This document shows, piece after piece, positions 7,563 through 13,708 of a stretch of 33,259 bases of DNA; position 1 is the stretch's first letter, and each line of letters opens with the position of its first letter. Where the stretch lies: the NCBI RefSeq assembly GCF_012034335.1, contig NZ_JAATHJ010000039.1, forward strand, positions 1-33,259. The letters are read 5' to 3'. The notes below the pieces were generated by a model. That model was not told the origin of the DNA. It did no database searches and saw only the letters and a list, made by a program, of their open reading frames with translations. The translations under genes and the position numbers were made by a program. This stretch comes from Alkalicoccus luteus (GTDB lineage Bacteria > Bacillota > Bacilli > Bacillales > Salisediminibacteriaceae).

Positions 7563-7597
7563 CGTTTGACAGCACTCCTTTACGTGTATTTGTTACC

Positions 7598-7681
7598 TTA
7601 TTTTTTCCGCAGTCTTTGAACAAGCTGCCATGCAACTACACCTAGCTGGACGATGGCGATCAGTCTTCTGAATTTAGCCAT
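7598..7681 (-). CDS. Putative 27-aa small hydrophobic peptide
   Basis: A short open frame reads MAKFRRLIAIVQLGVVAWQL followed by VQRLRKK. That is a single hydrophobic helix with basic residues at both ends, typical of a small membrane-associated peptide. AAGGTGAAGG lies just before the ATG. It is 35 bases upstream of the PfpI-family gene on the same strand and downstream of a sigma-B-like promoter, so it would be the first gene of that transcript. It is too short for strong statistical support. The amphipathic, positively flanked pattern and ribosome binding site are the evidence. Function is unknown. Confidence 0.5.
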   Translation of the reverse strand: MAKFRRLIAIVQLGVVAWQLVQRLRKK

Positions 7682-7721
7682 ATCCTTCACCTTCTTTCCA
7701 GAATTGCTTACAAAGTTATTT

Positions 7722-7747
7722 TTACCCGTTATCGGCAAATCGGAAAC
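7722..7747 (-). promoter_or_regulatory. Sigma-B-like promoter for the 27-aa peptide / PfpI unit
   Basis: On the minus strand GTTTCC (7742-7747) is followed after 14 bases by GGGTAA (7722-7727). Against GTTTAA and GGGTAT this is four and five of six matches with ideal spacing. It lies about 40 bases before the start of the 27-aa peptide gene. Confidence 0.55.
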
Positions 7748-7856
7748 GAAATAAGGTATTTTTTACAAATTCCTGCGTATTTCTGCTTGATTATGCTATG
7801 GTAAGGGAACCTGTAGCATATGGTACAGCGGATCATGAACGATGGGAGTGAAGCAG

Positions 7857-8261
7857 ATGATTAAAGGAATCGCACATACAGCATTTGTTACCGGCAATAT
7901 GGAAAAGTCGCTTCGATTTTACTGTGAGGATCTTGGACTTGAACACGCCTTTCAGATAAAAAACGATAAGGATGAGCCATGGATTGAATATATCCGGGTC
8001 GCCCCACGTCAGTATATTGAACTTTTTTACGGAGGCAGCGGCGTTTACGAACCGCAAAAGCAGGAAATTGGACCGCATCATTTTTGTCTGCTCGTAGACA
8101 GCGTTGATGACATAGCTGACCGTCTCAAAAGCCGCGGTCTTCACCTGGACACCGAGCCCAAACGCGGTGTCGGTCAAAATCGCCAGTGCTGGGTCCGGGA
8201 CCCGGACGGCAACCGGATTGAGTTTCTGGAGCCGGATGAAGATTCTCCGCACAATCGCTGA
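7857..8261 (+). CDS. VOC family protein (glyoxalase/dioxygenase superfamily)
   Basis: A single-domain vicinal-oxygen-chelate protein of 134 aa. Two beta-alpha-beta-beta-beta halves carry likely metal ligands: H7 (GIAHTAF), a glutamate in YIELFYGG, the histidine pair GPHHFCLLV, and a glutamate in RDPDGNRIEFLEP. This resembles lactoylglutathione-lyase-like proteins but is too generic to assign a substrate. An upstream ATG at 7842 is in frame, but GGGAGTG sits between it and 7857, so 7857 is the better start. The gene stands alone, with a terminator immediately downstream, convergent with the glutamate-dehydrogenase-family gene. Confidence 0.8.
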   Translation: MIKGIAHTAFVTGNMEKSLRFYCEDLGLEHAFQIKNDKDEPWIEYIRVAPRQYIELFYGGSGVYEPQKQEIGPHHFCLLVDSVDDIADRLKSRGLHLDTEPKRGVGQNRQCWVRDPDGNRIEFLEPDEDSPHNR

Positions 8262-8266
8262 ACAGC

Positions 8267-8306
8267 ACCTCTTCAGACCGGAAGCTACCGGACTGGAGGG
8301 GTTTTG
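8267..8306 (+). terminator. Intrinsic terminator after the VOC gene
   Basis: An imperfect stem (CCTC, CAG, CCGG pairing with CCGG, CTG, GGGG) encloses AAGCTA and is followed by TTTTG. It lies between the convergent VOC and glutamate-dehydrogenase-family genes. Confidence 0.65.
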
Positions 8307-8309
8307 TCG

Positions 8310-9713
8310 TTAAAATAACTTTCCGTGCCGGTACAGCAAGGTGAACAATCGTTTTAATGCGTGCATGTAGCACGTGTTGCGGATCCCGGACAGGCCTTCA
8401 CGGAAATAGGAATCAAACACCTTTTCACAGCTTTCCGACATATGATCTGTCATATCCTTCAGCACTTCATCCTCCGAATATAAGTATGTGACGCGGTCCT
8501 GCTTCCACTCAATATAGGAAACCATAACACCGCCTGCGTTAGCGAGAACATCCGGAATCACTACTTTTCCTTGTTCGTGCAAGTAGCGGTCAGCTTCTTT
8601 GTCGATGGGAGCGTTCGCTCCTTCTACAAATACGTCAGCGTGAATGAGCTCCTTGTTATCTGCCGTGATTTGATCCTCAACGGCTGCCAGAAAAAGAACG
8701 TCCACTTTCTGGTACACCAGTTCCTCAGGTGGAAGAATATCCGCCTTCACCCCGATTCGGTCAAGCAGCTCCTCCGAAACCGGAAGCTCCCGGTACTTTT
8801 CCTGATACTCTATTAATCGCTCAATATTGAGACCGCTTTCGTTCACAAGCGTTACTTGATGATCACTTACAGCAGTGATGCGGTGATTCAGCCTGCTGCA
8901 GCTGTCTGCCATGTGCGCTGCTACACTGCCGACGTTACCGAAACCTTGCACTGCCGCTTTGATTGGTTCGCCGGATTTGTTTTTTTCGAGCAGCCTGTGC
9001 AGGGAGCGGAGCTGCTGACGGTGAACGCCTTCCGGCACCTCTTCTTCTTTAACCGTTGAGGCCCAGCTGTCGGTAAGCCACAAATAGCTGTGATATACGC
9101 CTCGCCCGGTGGCCTCTCTTCTTCCCCGCGCTCCGCCGTTAGCCACGCTCTTACCGGTAAAGGCGCCCATGTAGTTTTTGCCAGGGTGGATAGTCTTAAA
9201 CTCTCCTACCATCCAGTCCATTGTTTCTTCATTCGTCCCCATATCTGGAGCAGGAATATCGTGAGTAGGTCCGATATCCGGCGCGAAGCGCTGCACGTAT
9301 TTTTTGCTGATCATATTCAGTTCACGTGTCGAATACTGATTGGGCGATACGACGACTCCGCCTTTCGCACCGCCGTAGGGCAGATCGTGCAGGGCATTTT
9401 TTAACGTCATAAGCACCGCCAGATTTTCGACTTCTTCTTCATTTACGTGTTCGTTGAAGCGGATCCCGCCCTTATAAAACCCTGCAATATTATTATGCTG
9501 CACCCGGTAGGCCGGAATCCGTTCAATCTCTCTGTTGTCCCGCGACACCCGGATGTAGCTTTTAATCACTTTGTCCGTCGTCGTAAGTATTTCGGTCCCG
9601 CTCTGAAAGAAACGTTCTCTTGCATCACCGGATTCTTCCGGTAAAAAAGAGTCATCTTCGTACAGCCGTTTCATCATATCCTTAATCAGCATTTGCGTGT
9701 CTTTTACTGTCAC
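8310..9713 (-). CDS. Glu/Leu/Phe/Val dehydrogenase family protein, probably glutamate dehydrogenase
   Basis: A 467-aa NAD(P)-dependent amino-acid dehydrogenase. It has the substrate-domain motifs YKGGIRF (K81), the catalytic-lysine stretch LPYGGAKGG (K117), and PAPDMGT (D157). A Rossmann motif QGFGNVG follows at 256-262, and the C-terminal NAGGVMVSYIEW is present. It interconverts glutamate with 2-oxoglutarate and ammonia if the usual specificity holds. It is about 40 residues longer than B. subtilis RocG/GudB. The extra length is mostly a charged stretch at about 218-250 between the ATGRGV helix and the NAD domain. The start is GTG at 9713 with AAAGGGG upstream. A sigma-A promoter overlapped by a cre-like site precedes it. 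Leucine or phenylalanine specificity cannot be excluded. Confidence 0.85.
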   Translation of the reverse strand: MTVKDTQMLIKDMMKRLYEDDSFLPEESGDARERFFQSGTEILTTTDKVIKSYIRVSRDNREIERIPAYRVQHNNIAGFYKGGIRFNEHVNEEEVENLAVLMTLKNALHDLPYGGAKGGVVVSPNQYSTRELNMISKKYVQRFAPDIGPTHDIPAPDMGTNEETMDWMVGEFKTIHPGKNYMGAFTGKSVANGGARGRREATGRGVYHSYLWLTDSWASTVKEEEVPEGVHRQQLRSLHRLLEKNKSGEPIKAAVQGFGNVGSVAAHMADSCSRLNHRITAVSDHQVTLVNESGLNIERLIEYQEKYRELPVSEELLDRIGVKADILPPEELVYQKVDVLFLAAVEDQITADNKELIHADVFVEGANAPIDKEADRYLHEQGKVVIPDVLANAGGVMVSYIEWKQDRVTYLYSEDEVLKDMTDHMSESCEKVFDSYFREGLSGIRNTCYMHALKRLFTLLYRHGKLF

Positions 9714-9754
9714 TGTGTCCCAGCCCCTTTCTGATTTACGCCTCTCATAGGCTT

Positions 9755-9781
9755 ATTATACTAGACACCTTCCCTGTTCAA
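9755..9781 (-). promoter_or_regulatory. Sigma-A promoter of the glutamate-dehydrogenase-family gene
   Basis: On the minus strand TTGAAC (9776-9781) and a perfect TATAAT (9755-9760) are separated by 15 bases. They lie about 40 bases upstream of the GTG start. The spacing is short by two bases, so the -35 may instead be read one or two bases further up. Confidence 0.6.
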
Positions 9782-9791
9782 GCGCTTTCAA
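9777..9791 (-). promoter_or_regulatory. cre-like catabolite-response site over the -35 region
   Basis: Read on the minus strand, TTGAAAGCGCTTGAA matches the CcpA operator consensus WTGNAANCGNWNNCW except at one position. A second imperfect AAACGTTT element adjoins it. Overlap with the -35 would give repression when a preferred sugar is present. This is inferred from the sequence only. Confidence 0.45.
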
Positions 9792-9910
9792 ACGTTTCAA
9801 AAAGCAAAAACCACCATGCTGTAAAGGTGGGTCATAATTGGCATCTGTACGCATGATAAAGCAGTATTCAACGTGCTTTCGTCCAGCGTTTATAAAGGTG
9901 CTCTACGCAT

Positions 9911-9961
9911 GATAAAAAGGCACCGGCAAAGGTTTGGACCCCTTCCTCCGTGCCTTTTACC
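9911..9961 (-). terminator. Terminator or hairpin after ubiX
   Basis: AAAAAGGCAC and GTGCCTTTT are complementary ends of a hairpin with a long loop containing GGTTTGGACCCC. On the minus strand it is followed by a T-rich tail. It lies shortly after the ubiX stop codon. Confidence 0.6.
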
Positions 9962-9998
9962 AGAAAACAAATGTATCGTTGCCCTTCTAATTCTTGTA

Positions 9999-10565
9999 TT
10001 ACTTTTCCAGCCATCGCTTCGTCAGGCTGTTCGGTATATCGAGCTGATCCAGCAGCCTCGCCACCGTATGATCCACCATATCCATGATCGTCTCCGGTTC
10101 ATTGTAAAAGGCCGGCATCGGCGGAACAATCTGAACGCCCATGCGGCTAAGCTTCAGCATGTTTTCCAGATGAATTTCATGAAGCGGAGTTTCCCGCGGA
10201 ACCAGAATCAGTGACCTGCGCTCTTTCATGACAACATCCGCTGCCCGCGCAATCAGGTTATCAGCAAACCCGTGAGCGACCGCACTGAGCGTTTTCATGC
10301 TGCAAGGAACAATGACCATGGCATCCGTTTTAAATGAGCCGCTGGAAATCCGGGCCGCCTGGTTTTCAGGCGGATGCACGACGTCTGCCAGCTGTTTTAC
10401 TTCTTCTGACGTCCAGTCTGTCTCAATCCGGATCGTTTTTTCAGCCCAGGAGCTGATGATTAAATGCGTTTCCACCTCTTCTGTTTGCTGCAGTGCCTGC
10501 AGAAGCCGAATGCCGTAAATCGGTCCCGTCGATCCGGACATGCCTATAATGATTCGTTTCGTCAT
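9999..10565 (-). CDS. ubiX: UbiX family flavin prenyltransferase
   Basis: A 188-aa Rossmann-like flavoprotein of the UbiX/Pad1 family. It attaches a dimethylallyl group to FMN to make the prenylated flavin used by UbiD-type decarboxylases. The FMN-binding GMSGSTGPIYGIRLL is at the N terminus. The conserved PCSMKTLSAVAHG and the RETPLHEIHLENM and MGVQIVPPMPAFY stretches follow. The start is ATG behind AAGGAAGG. It is 15 bases downstream of the YndJ-like gene and is probably the last gene of a three-gene unit. No UbiD partner is encoded in the window, so its client decarboxylase must lie elsewhere. Confidence 0.9.
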   Translation of the reverse strand: MTKRIIIGMSGSTGPIYGIRLLQALQQTEEVETHLIISSWAEKTIRIETDWTSEEVKQLADVVHPPENQAARISSGSFKTDAMVIVPCSMKTLSAVAHGFADNLIARAADVVMKERRSLILVPRETPLHEIHLENMLKLSRMGVQIVPPMPAFYNEPETIMDMVDHTVARLLDQLDIPNSLTKRWLEK

Positions 10566-10580
10566 ACGTGTCTTCCTTCC

Positions 10581-11561
10581 TTATAGTTCTTCATGGTGCC
10601 CTGCTTCTTTCGGATTTACTACTTCACTGCCGAGTCGTTTCCGTTTTGGAAGCGATCCGAGCAGGTACCACCCCAATACCCCGAAAAGGGAAAATCCGAT
10701 GGCATTGACGGCACCGTGCCAGATGAACATCATATTATACGATATGATATCCACTTGAAACGTTACACCGAAAGCATACAAAAACGTCACACCCATCGAT
10801 ACGAGCAGCGATGTACATGCGAGCAGCAGACACGCCTTCGTCCGCAGCGTCATTTTCGGCAGCAGCATCATCCACCAGATGCTCAGCCAGTATAACAGCC
10901 CTGCATAAATCGTAACATATACCAGTTCCAGAGGAGGACCTTGAATGACACCAAGCGCAATCAACGGGGATCCAATCGCCGCTCCAATAGCAAGAAACCG
11001 GTAGGCGGTTCCCGTGTCACCGCGAAGGGACACGAGCAGCCGCCCAAAAGCACCAGTCAATACAGGGATAACAACTGCTGAATAGTGATAATGCACCGTT
11101 GTCAGTGACATAGTAAGCTCATCGTAAGGCAGGATCTGATCAATACCTGCCTGCCATAGAATCAGCCAGATTCCTCCGACCCCGGTAAAAAGCAGGCCAA
11201 CGTCAATAATAGTTTCTTCTGCAGGATAAAGACCCCGCCGGTAGATTCTCCATGCCCCGCAGCCGGCAACGATGAGCATAAACAAAAACCAGATCGATGC
11301 GAGCACAATCGACAAAATCATCGGTTCAAACGTTACCGATGCCAGTCCAAAAATACCTGCTAAAAAAGAACGCTGAGAGAGCCAGCGCAAAATAAATTCT
11401 GCTTTCATATTCGGACGTTTCGGGACTGCGATATGCAGAAGGAGTGGGATTAAAATGAGGAACGATAGCACGAGGGCAGCTGAAACAATATCAACATCAG
11501 CTATGTACAGCCAAATTAAAATAACGGCGGCACCAAGGCCTACATTCAGTTTTGCGGTCAT
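10581..11561 (-). CDS. yndJ: YndJ-like multipass membrane protein
   Basis: A 326-aa integral membrane protein with about nine to ten helices. It resembles the Bacillus YndJ family, judged by TVHYHYSAVVIPVLTGAFGR in the middle and the C-terminal FIWHGAVNAIGFSLFGVLGW. The His-Tyr-His motif and the second buried His are the most distinctive residues and could bind a metal or a proton. Function in the family is not known. The start is ATG behind AGGGG. The gene sits between a glycerophosphodiester phosphodiesterase and ubiX on the same strand with small gaps, suggesting cotranscription. Family recognition is from memory of motifs. Confidence 0.65.
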   Translation of the reverse strand: MTAKLNVGLGAAVILIWLYIADVDIVSAALVLSFLILIPLLLHIAVPKRPNMKAEFILRWLSQRSFLAGIFGLASVTFEPMILSIVLASIWFLFMLIVAGCGAWRIYRRGLYPAEETIIDVGLLFTGVGGIWLILWQAGIDQILPYDELTMSLTTVHYHYSAVVIPVLTGAFGRLLVSLRGDTGTAYRFLAIGAAIGSPLIALGVIQGPPLELVYVTIYAGLLYWLSIWWMMLLPKMTLRTKACLLLACTSLLVSMGVTFLYAFGVTFQVDIISYNMMFIWHGAVNAIGFSLFGVLGWYLLGSLPKRKRLGSEVVNPKEAGHHEEL

Positions 11562-11636
11562 GACAAACCCCTGCCCTTCTTCGAACCGTGCCTTGCTTCC
11601 CCCTTCCCTTTCCCTTTTTTGTCTTTCACTAAGCTG

Positions 11637-12374
11637 TTATTTGGCGGGCTGCTGTGCCTTGTTCCGGATCCTCAGCGCGAGAGCAGGATCATCTGTAATC
11701 ACACAACTGCACCTCAGTCGGCAAAGCTGCTCCAAATCATCCGGATGATTGACGGTATACATTCTGACTGCGATCCCTCGTCCTTCCAGCCAGCGGATCT
11801 CTGCTGGTGTCAGCATACTGTAATGCACGTGCAGGCCCGTAATTCCGTGTTCCTCCTTATACCTTTCCGGCTCCAGAACAGCACCTGCACTAAGAAGCGC
11901 TTTGTCAGCCTCTGCCCCTTCCAGCATGCGCAAAACGGGATGATCAAACGACGAGATAACCGGCCGCTTGCGCTGCGGATAAAGCTTCAGCAGTCTGACC
12001 GCTTCGATCGCCGTCCGTTTCCGGTCCTCCGGGAGATGCTTAAGTTCAATATTCAGCTGCACATCGTGATGCTGAGCCCATTGCAGGACTCTCTCGAGCG
12101 ACGGGACCCGTTCGTCTGCAAATTTTGTGTCAAACCAATTTCCGGCAGATAAAGACGTAACATAATCGAACGGCCGCTGCCTGACTAAACCGCACCCCTC
12201 TGTCGTCCGGTCCAGCGAATGATCATGTATAACGACCAGCCTGCCTTCTTCAGCGGGCTGCACGTCTAATTCAATCCCTTCTGCTCCTGCTGCCACAGCT
12301 TCACGAAAAGCTATCATCGTATTTTCCGGAAATGCACGGGAGAATCCGCGGTGTGCCATAATAATCGGTCTCAT
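11637..12374 (-). CDS. Glycerophosphodiester phosphodiesterase (GDPD/UgpQ family)
   Basis: A 245-aa cytoplasmic TIM-barrel enzyme that splits glycerophosphodiesters into glycerol-3-phosphate and an alcohol. The active site is intact: H8 in IMAHRG, E17 in PENT, E35 and D37 in GIELDV, and H50/D51 in VIHDHSLDRTT. Further down NIELKH carries the third metal-proximal acid. There is no signal peptide, so this is the UgpQ-like cytosolic type rather than secreted GlpQ. The ATG is preceded by GGAGGGC. It is the first gene of a probable GDPD-YndJ-UbiX unit. No phosphate-regulon element was identified. Confidence 0.9.
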   Translation of the reverse strand: MRPIIMAHRGFSRAFPENTMIAFREAVAAGAEGIELDVQPAEEGRLVVIHDHSLDRTTEGCGLVRQRPFDYVTSLSAGNWFDTKFADERVPSLERVLQWAQHHDVQLNIELKHLPEDRKRTAIEAVRLLKLYPQRKRPVISSFDHPVLRMLEGAEADKALLSAGAVLEPERYKEEHGITGLHVHYSMLTPAEIRWLEGRGIAVRMYTVNHPDDLEQLCRLRCSCVITDDPALALRIRNKAQQPAK

Positions 12375-12469
12375 CTGATGCCCTCCTTTTGTTTCATCTT
12401 ACCGCATCCTTAACCCGGACTCCTATAAACGTCTCGTAAAGATCCTGTGTCAATTGTAAAGCCGGCATA

Positions 12470-12508
12470 GCAAACAGCCACCCAACAAGCCGTTGCGTGG
12501 CTGTTTGC
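12470..12508 (-). terminator. Hairpin terminator after the c-di-GMP-controlled gene
   Basis: A perfect 12-bp inverted repeat, GCAAACAGCCAC with GTGGCTGTTTGC, lies just after the stop of the secreted protein gene. There is no long T-run next to it, so termination strength is uncertain. Confidence 0.55.
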
Positions 12509-12525
12509 TTGACTGGCAAAGCGTC

Positions 12526-13389
12526 TTAAGGTTTCATTGTTTTCCAGCTGCTCACGTGGTGAATAGCCGTACCGCCATAGTAAGGGCCTGCATAACGGGC
12601 CGAAACCTGCTCAAGCTGCTGCTTCATGTAGGCTTCGCCTTCTTCAAAGAAGGTGACATGGTTTCCTTCGTGTGACTGCATCGTTTCGACTCCGACAGTC
12701 ACCGGTGTTTTATGCTTTGCTGCAAACGCCATTTCATTTTTTACGATTTCAATAATCGCCGAAGCCGTATCCCGGTAAGCCATCAGCGTTACGCCATCGA
12801 GCTGCTGAATGACCCATTCTGCCAGATTGCCGCTTCCGTTTTTATTTTTAAAGCTGATTTCATCAAACCAGAAGGGCAGATCAGCTTCCAGTGGAAGCCC
12901 CAGTGAAGCACTCTGCCTTTTCGCTGTCAGCAGCAGCGATTGAAAATCAGCAATCGTTTTTACCCGGTTGCTGTTCCAGCTGCTTAGCAGATACGGCTCC
13001 ACATCAAGGTGAACGCCTTTAAATCGTTCTCCGGCAGCAGCGCGCTTCTGATAGTCCCCCAGCCAGTTCATCATCGCTGTCAGATGACGATCGCCCTTTG
13101 GCGCCGCCCATTCCGGAGCACCGTCCAGCGCGTAAACGTCGATCCCTTCCGTTCCGGCACGCCGGATAAAGCTTCTGTAAGACGCCTGCGGTACACTTCG
13201 GTCAACTTGTACAAATACACGGTTCACGTTTTTCTCTTTTAAAAAGGCTATCGTACCGCTCTCATCTTCGACAAACATCCACGGATTCCAGAGCCAGGTT
13301 GCATTCGGAGCAGAAGATGCTCCGGCGGGCGCCGCCCAAATTCCGGCTGCCATAGCAGTCACCACCAGCATTAACAGGACTTTTTTCAT
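12526..13389 (-). CDS. Secreted TIM-barrel protein, GH18-like, under a c-di-GMP riboswitch
   Basis: A 287-aa exported protein. MKKVLLMLVVTAMAAGIWA followed by APAGASSA is a typical signal peptide with a cleavage site near AGASS. The mature part reads as a beta/alpha barrel. FKGVHLDVEPY (D130, E132 counting from the GTG at 13392) parallels the DxE catalytic strand of glycoside hydrolase family 18, and VTLMAYRD parallels the later MxYD strand. A glycosidase acting on an exopolymer or cell wall is a reasonable inference, not proven. A GTG (13392) and an ATG (13389) are adjacent. The spacing from AAAGGGG favours ATG. The leader carries a cyclic-di-GMP-I aptamer and terminator, which points to biofilm/motility switching. 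Confidence 0.75.
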   Translation of the reverse strand: MKKVLLMLVVTAMAAGIWAAPAGASSAPNATWLWNPWMFVEDESGTIAFLKEKNVNRVFVQVDRSVPQASYRSFIRRAGTEGIDVYALDGAPEWAAPKGDRHLTAMMNWLGDYQKRAAAGERFKGVHLDVEPYLLSSWNSNRVKTIADFQSLLLTAKRQSASLGLPLEADLPFWFDEISFKNKNGSGNLAEWVIQQLDGVTLMAYRDTASAIIEIVKNEMAFAAKHKTPVTVGVETMQSHEGNHVTFFEEGEAYMKQQLEQVSARYAGPYYGGTAIHHVSSWKTMKP

Positions 13390-13393
13390 CACA

Positions 13394-13430
13394 AAAACCC
13401 CTTTCTGTGCCAGCCGAGGCTCACAGAAAC
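13394..13430 (-). terminator. Riboswitch expression platform: terminator that also holds the ribosome binding site
   Basis: On the minus strand TTTCTGTG pairs with CACAGAAA, with an inner AGCC/GGCT stem, and is followed by GGGGTTTTTG. The 3' arm and tail contain AGAAAGGGG, the ribosome binding site of the gene at 13389. The hairpin can therefore act on transcription, translation, or both. Confidence 0.7.
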
Positions 13431-13431
13431 G

Positions 13432-13518
13432 GGCCCGGCAACCTGACGACCATTCGCTTTGCAGCGTTTAGGCTCATGGCTTTGCGTCCCACCTTTTCAG
13501 CGTGGTTTGCCTTTGTCA
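13432..13518 (-). ncRNA. Cyclic di-GMP-I riboswitch aptamer (GEMM-I)
   Basis: The minus strand carries the GEMM-I signature elements in order. GGCAAACCACG is at 13512-13501 and GTGGGACGCAAAGCC at 13492-13478. GCCTAAACG, the tetraloop-receptor segment, is at 13473-13465, and AGGTTGCCGGG closes P1 near 13443-13433. The outer GGCAA/TTGCC pairing, the stem of the first hairpin and the variable second hairpin (CGCTGCAAAGCG) all form. It is followed directly by the hairpin at 13394-13430 and then the secreted protein gene. This class binds bis-(3'-5')-cyclic di-GMP and controls motility, biofilm and exoenzyme genes. Confidence 0.88.
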
Positions 13519-13536
13519 CATGTTATTTTTGTTACT

Positions 13537-13542
13537 ATTATA
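13537..13542 (-). promoter_or_regulatory. -10 box of the c-di-GMP riboswitch transcript
   Basis: TATAAT on the minus strand lies about 20 bases before the aptamer. The -35 region is poor (ATATGT-like at about 17-18 bases upstream). The rest of the interval from here to 13665 is AT-rich and shows no further gene. Confidence 0.5.
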
Positions 13543-13666
13543 CCCCTCGAAATACCAAAACATATGAGTAATAACACCTAAAAATTGCATAGTTTTTTAT
13601 GGTGATGTAAGACTTTCTGTTCACCTGGAATAATATAACATATCTGCCACCAGTTTTTTCATTTTT

Positions 13667-13697
13667 AAAACCGGAAGCAGGAGCTGCTTCCGGTTTT
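13667..13697 (-). terminator. Terminator of the eight-gene catabolic operon
   Basis: AAACCGGAAGCA pairs with TGCTTCCGGTTTT around GGAGC; on the minus strand it ends in a T-rich run. It lies 12 bases after the stop of the amidohydrolase, the last gene of the operon. Confidence 0.88.
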
Positions 13698-13708
13698 CAG
13701 ATGGCATG

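Noticed and set aside
11619-12152. Plus-strand open frame opposite the GDPD gene
   Set aside because: Low-complexity, Cys/Arg-rich translation, no start signal, overlaps an intact enzyme gene.
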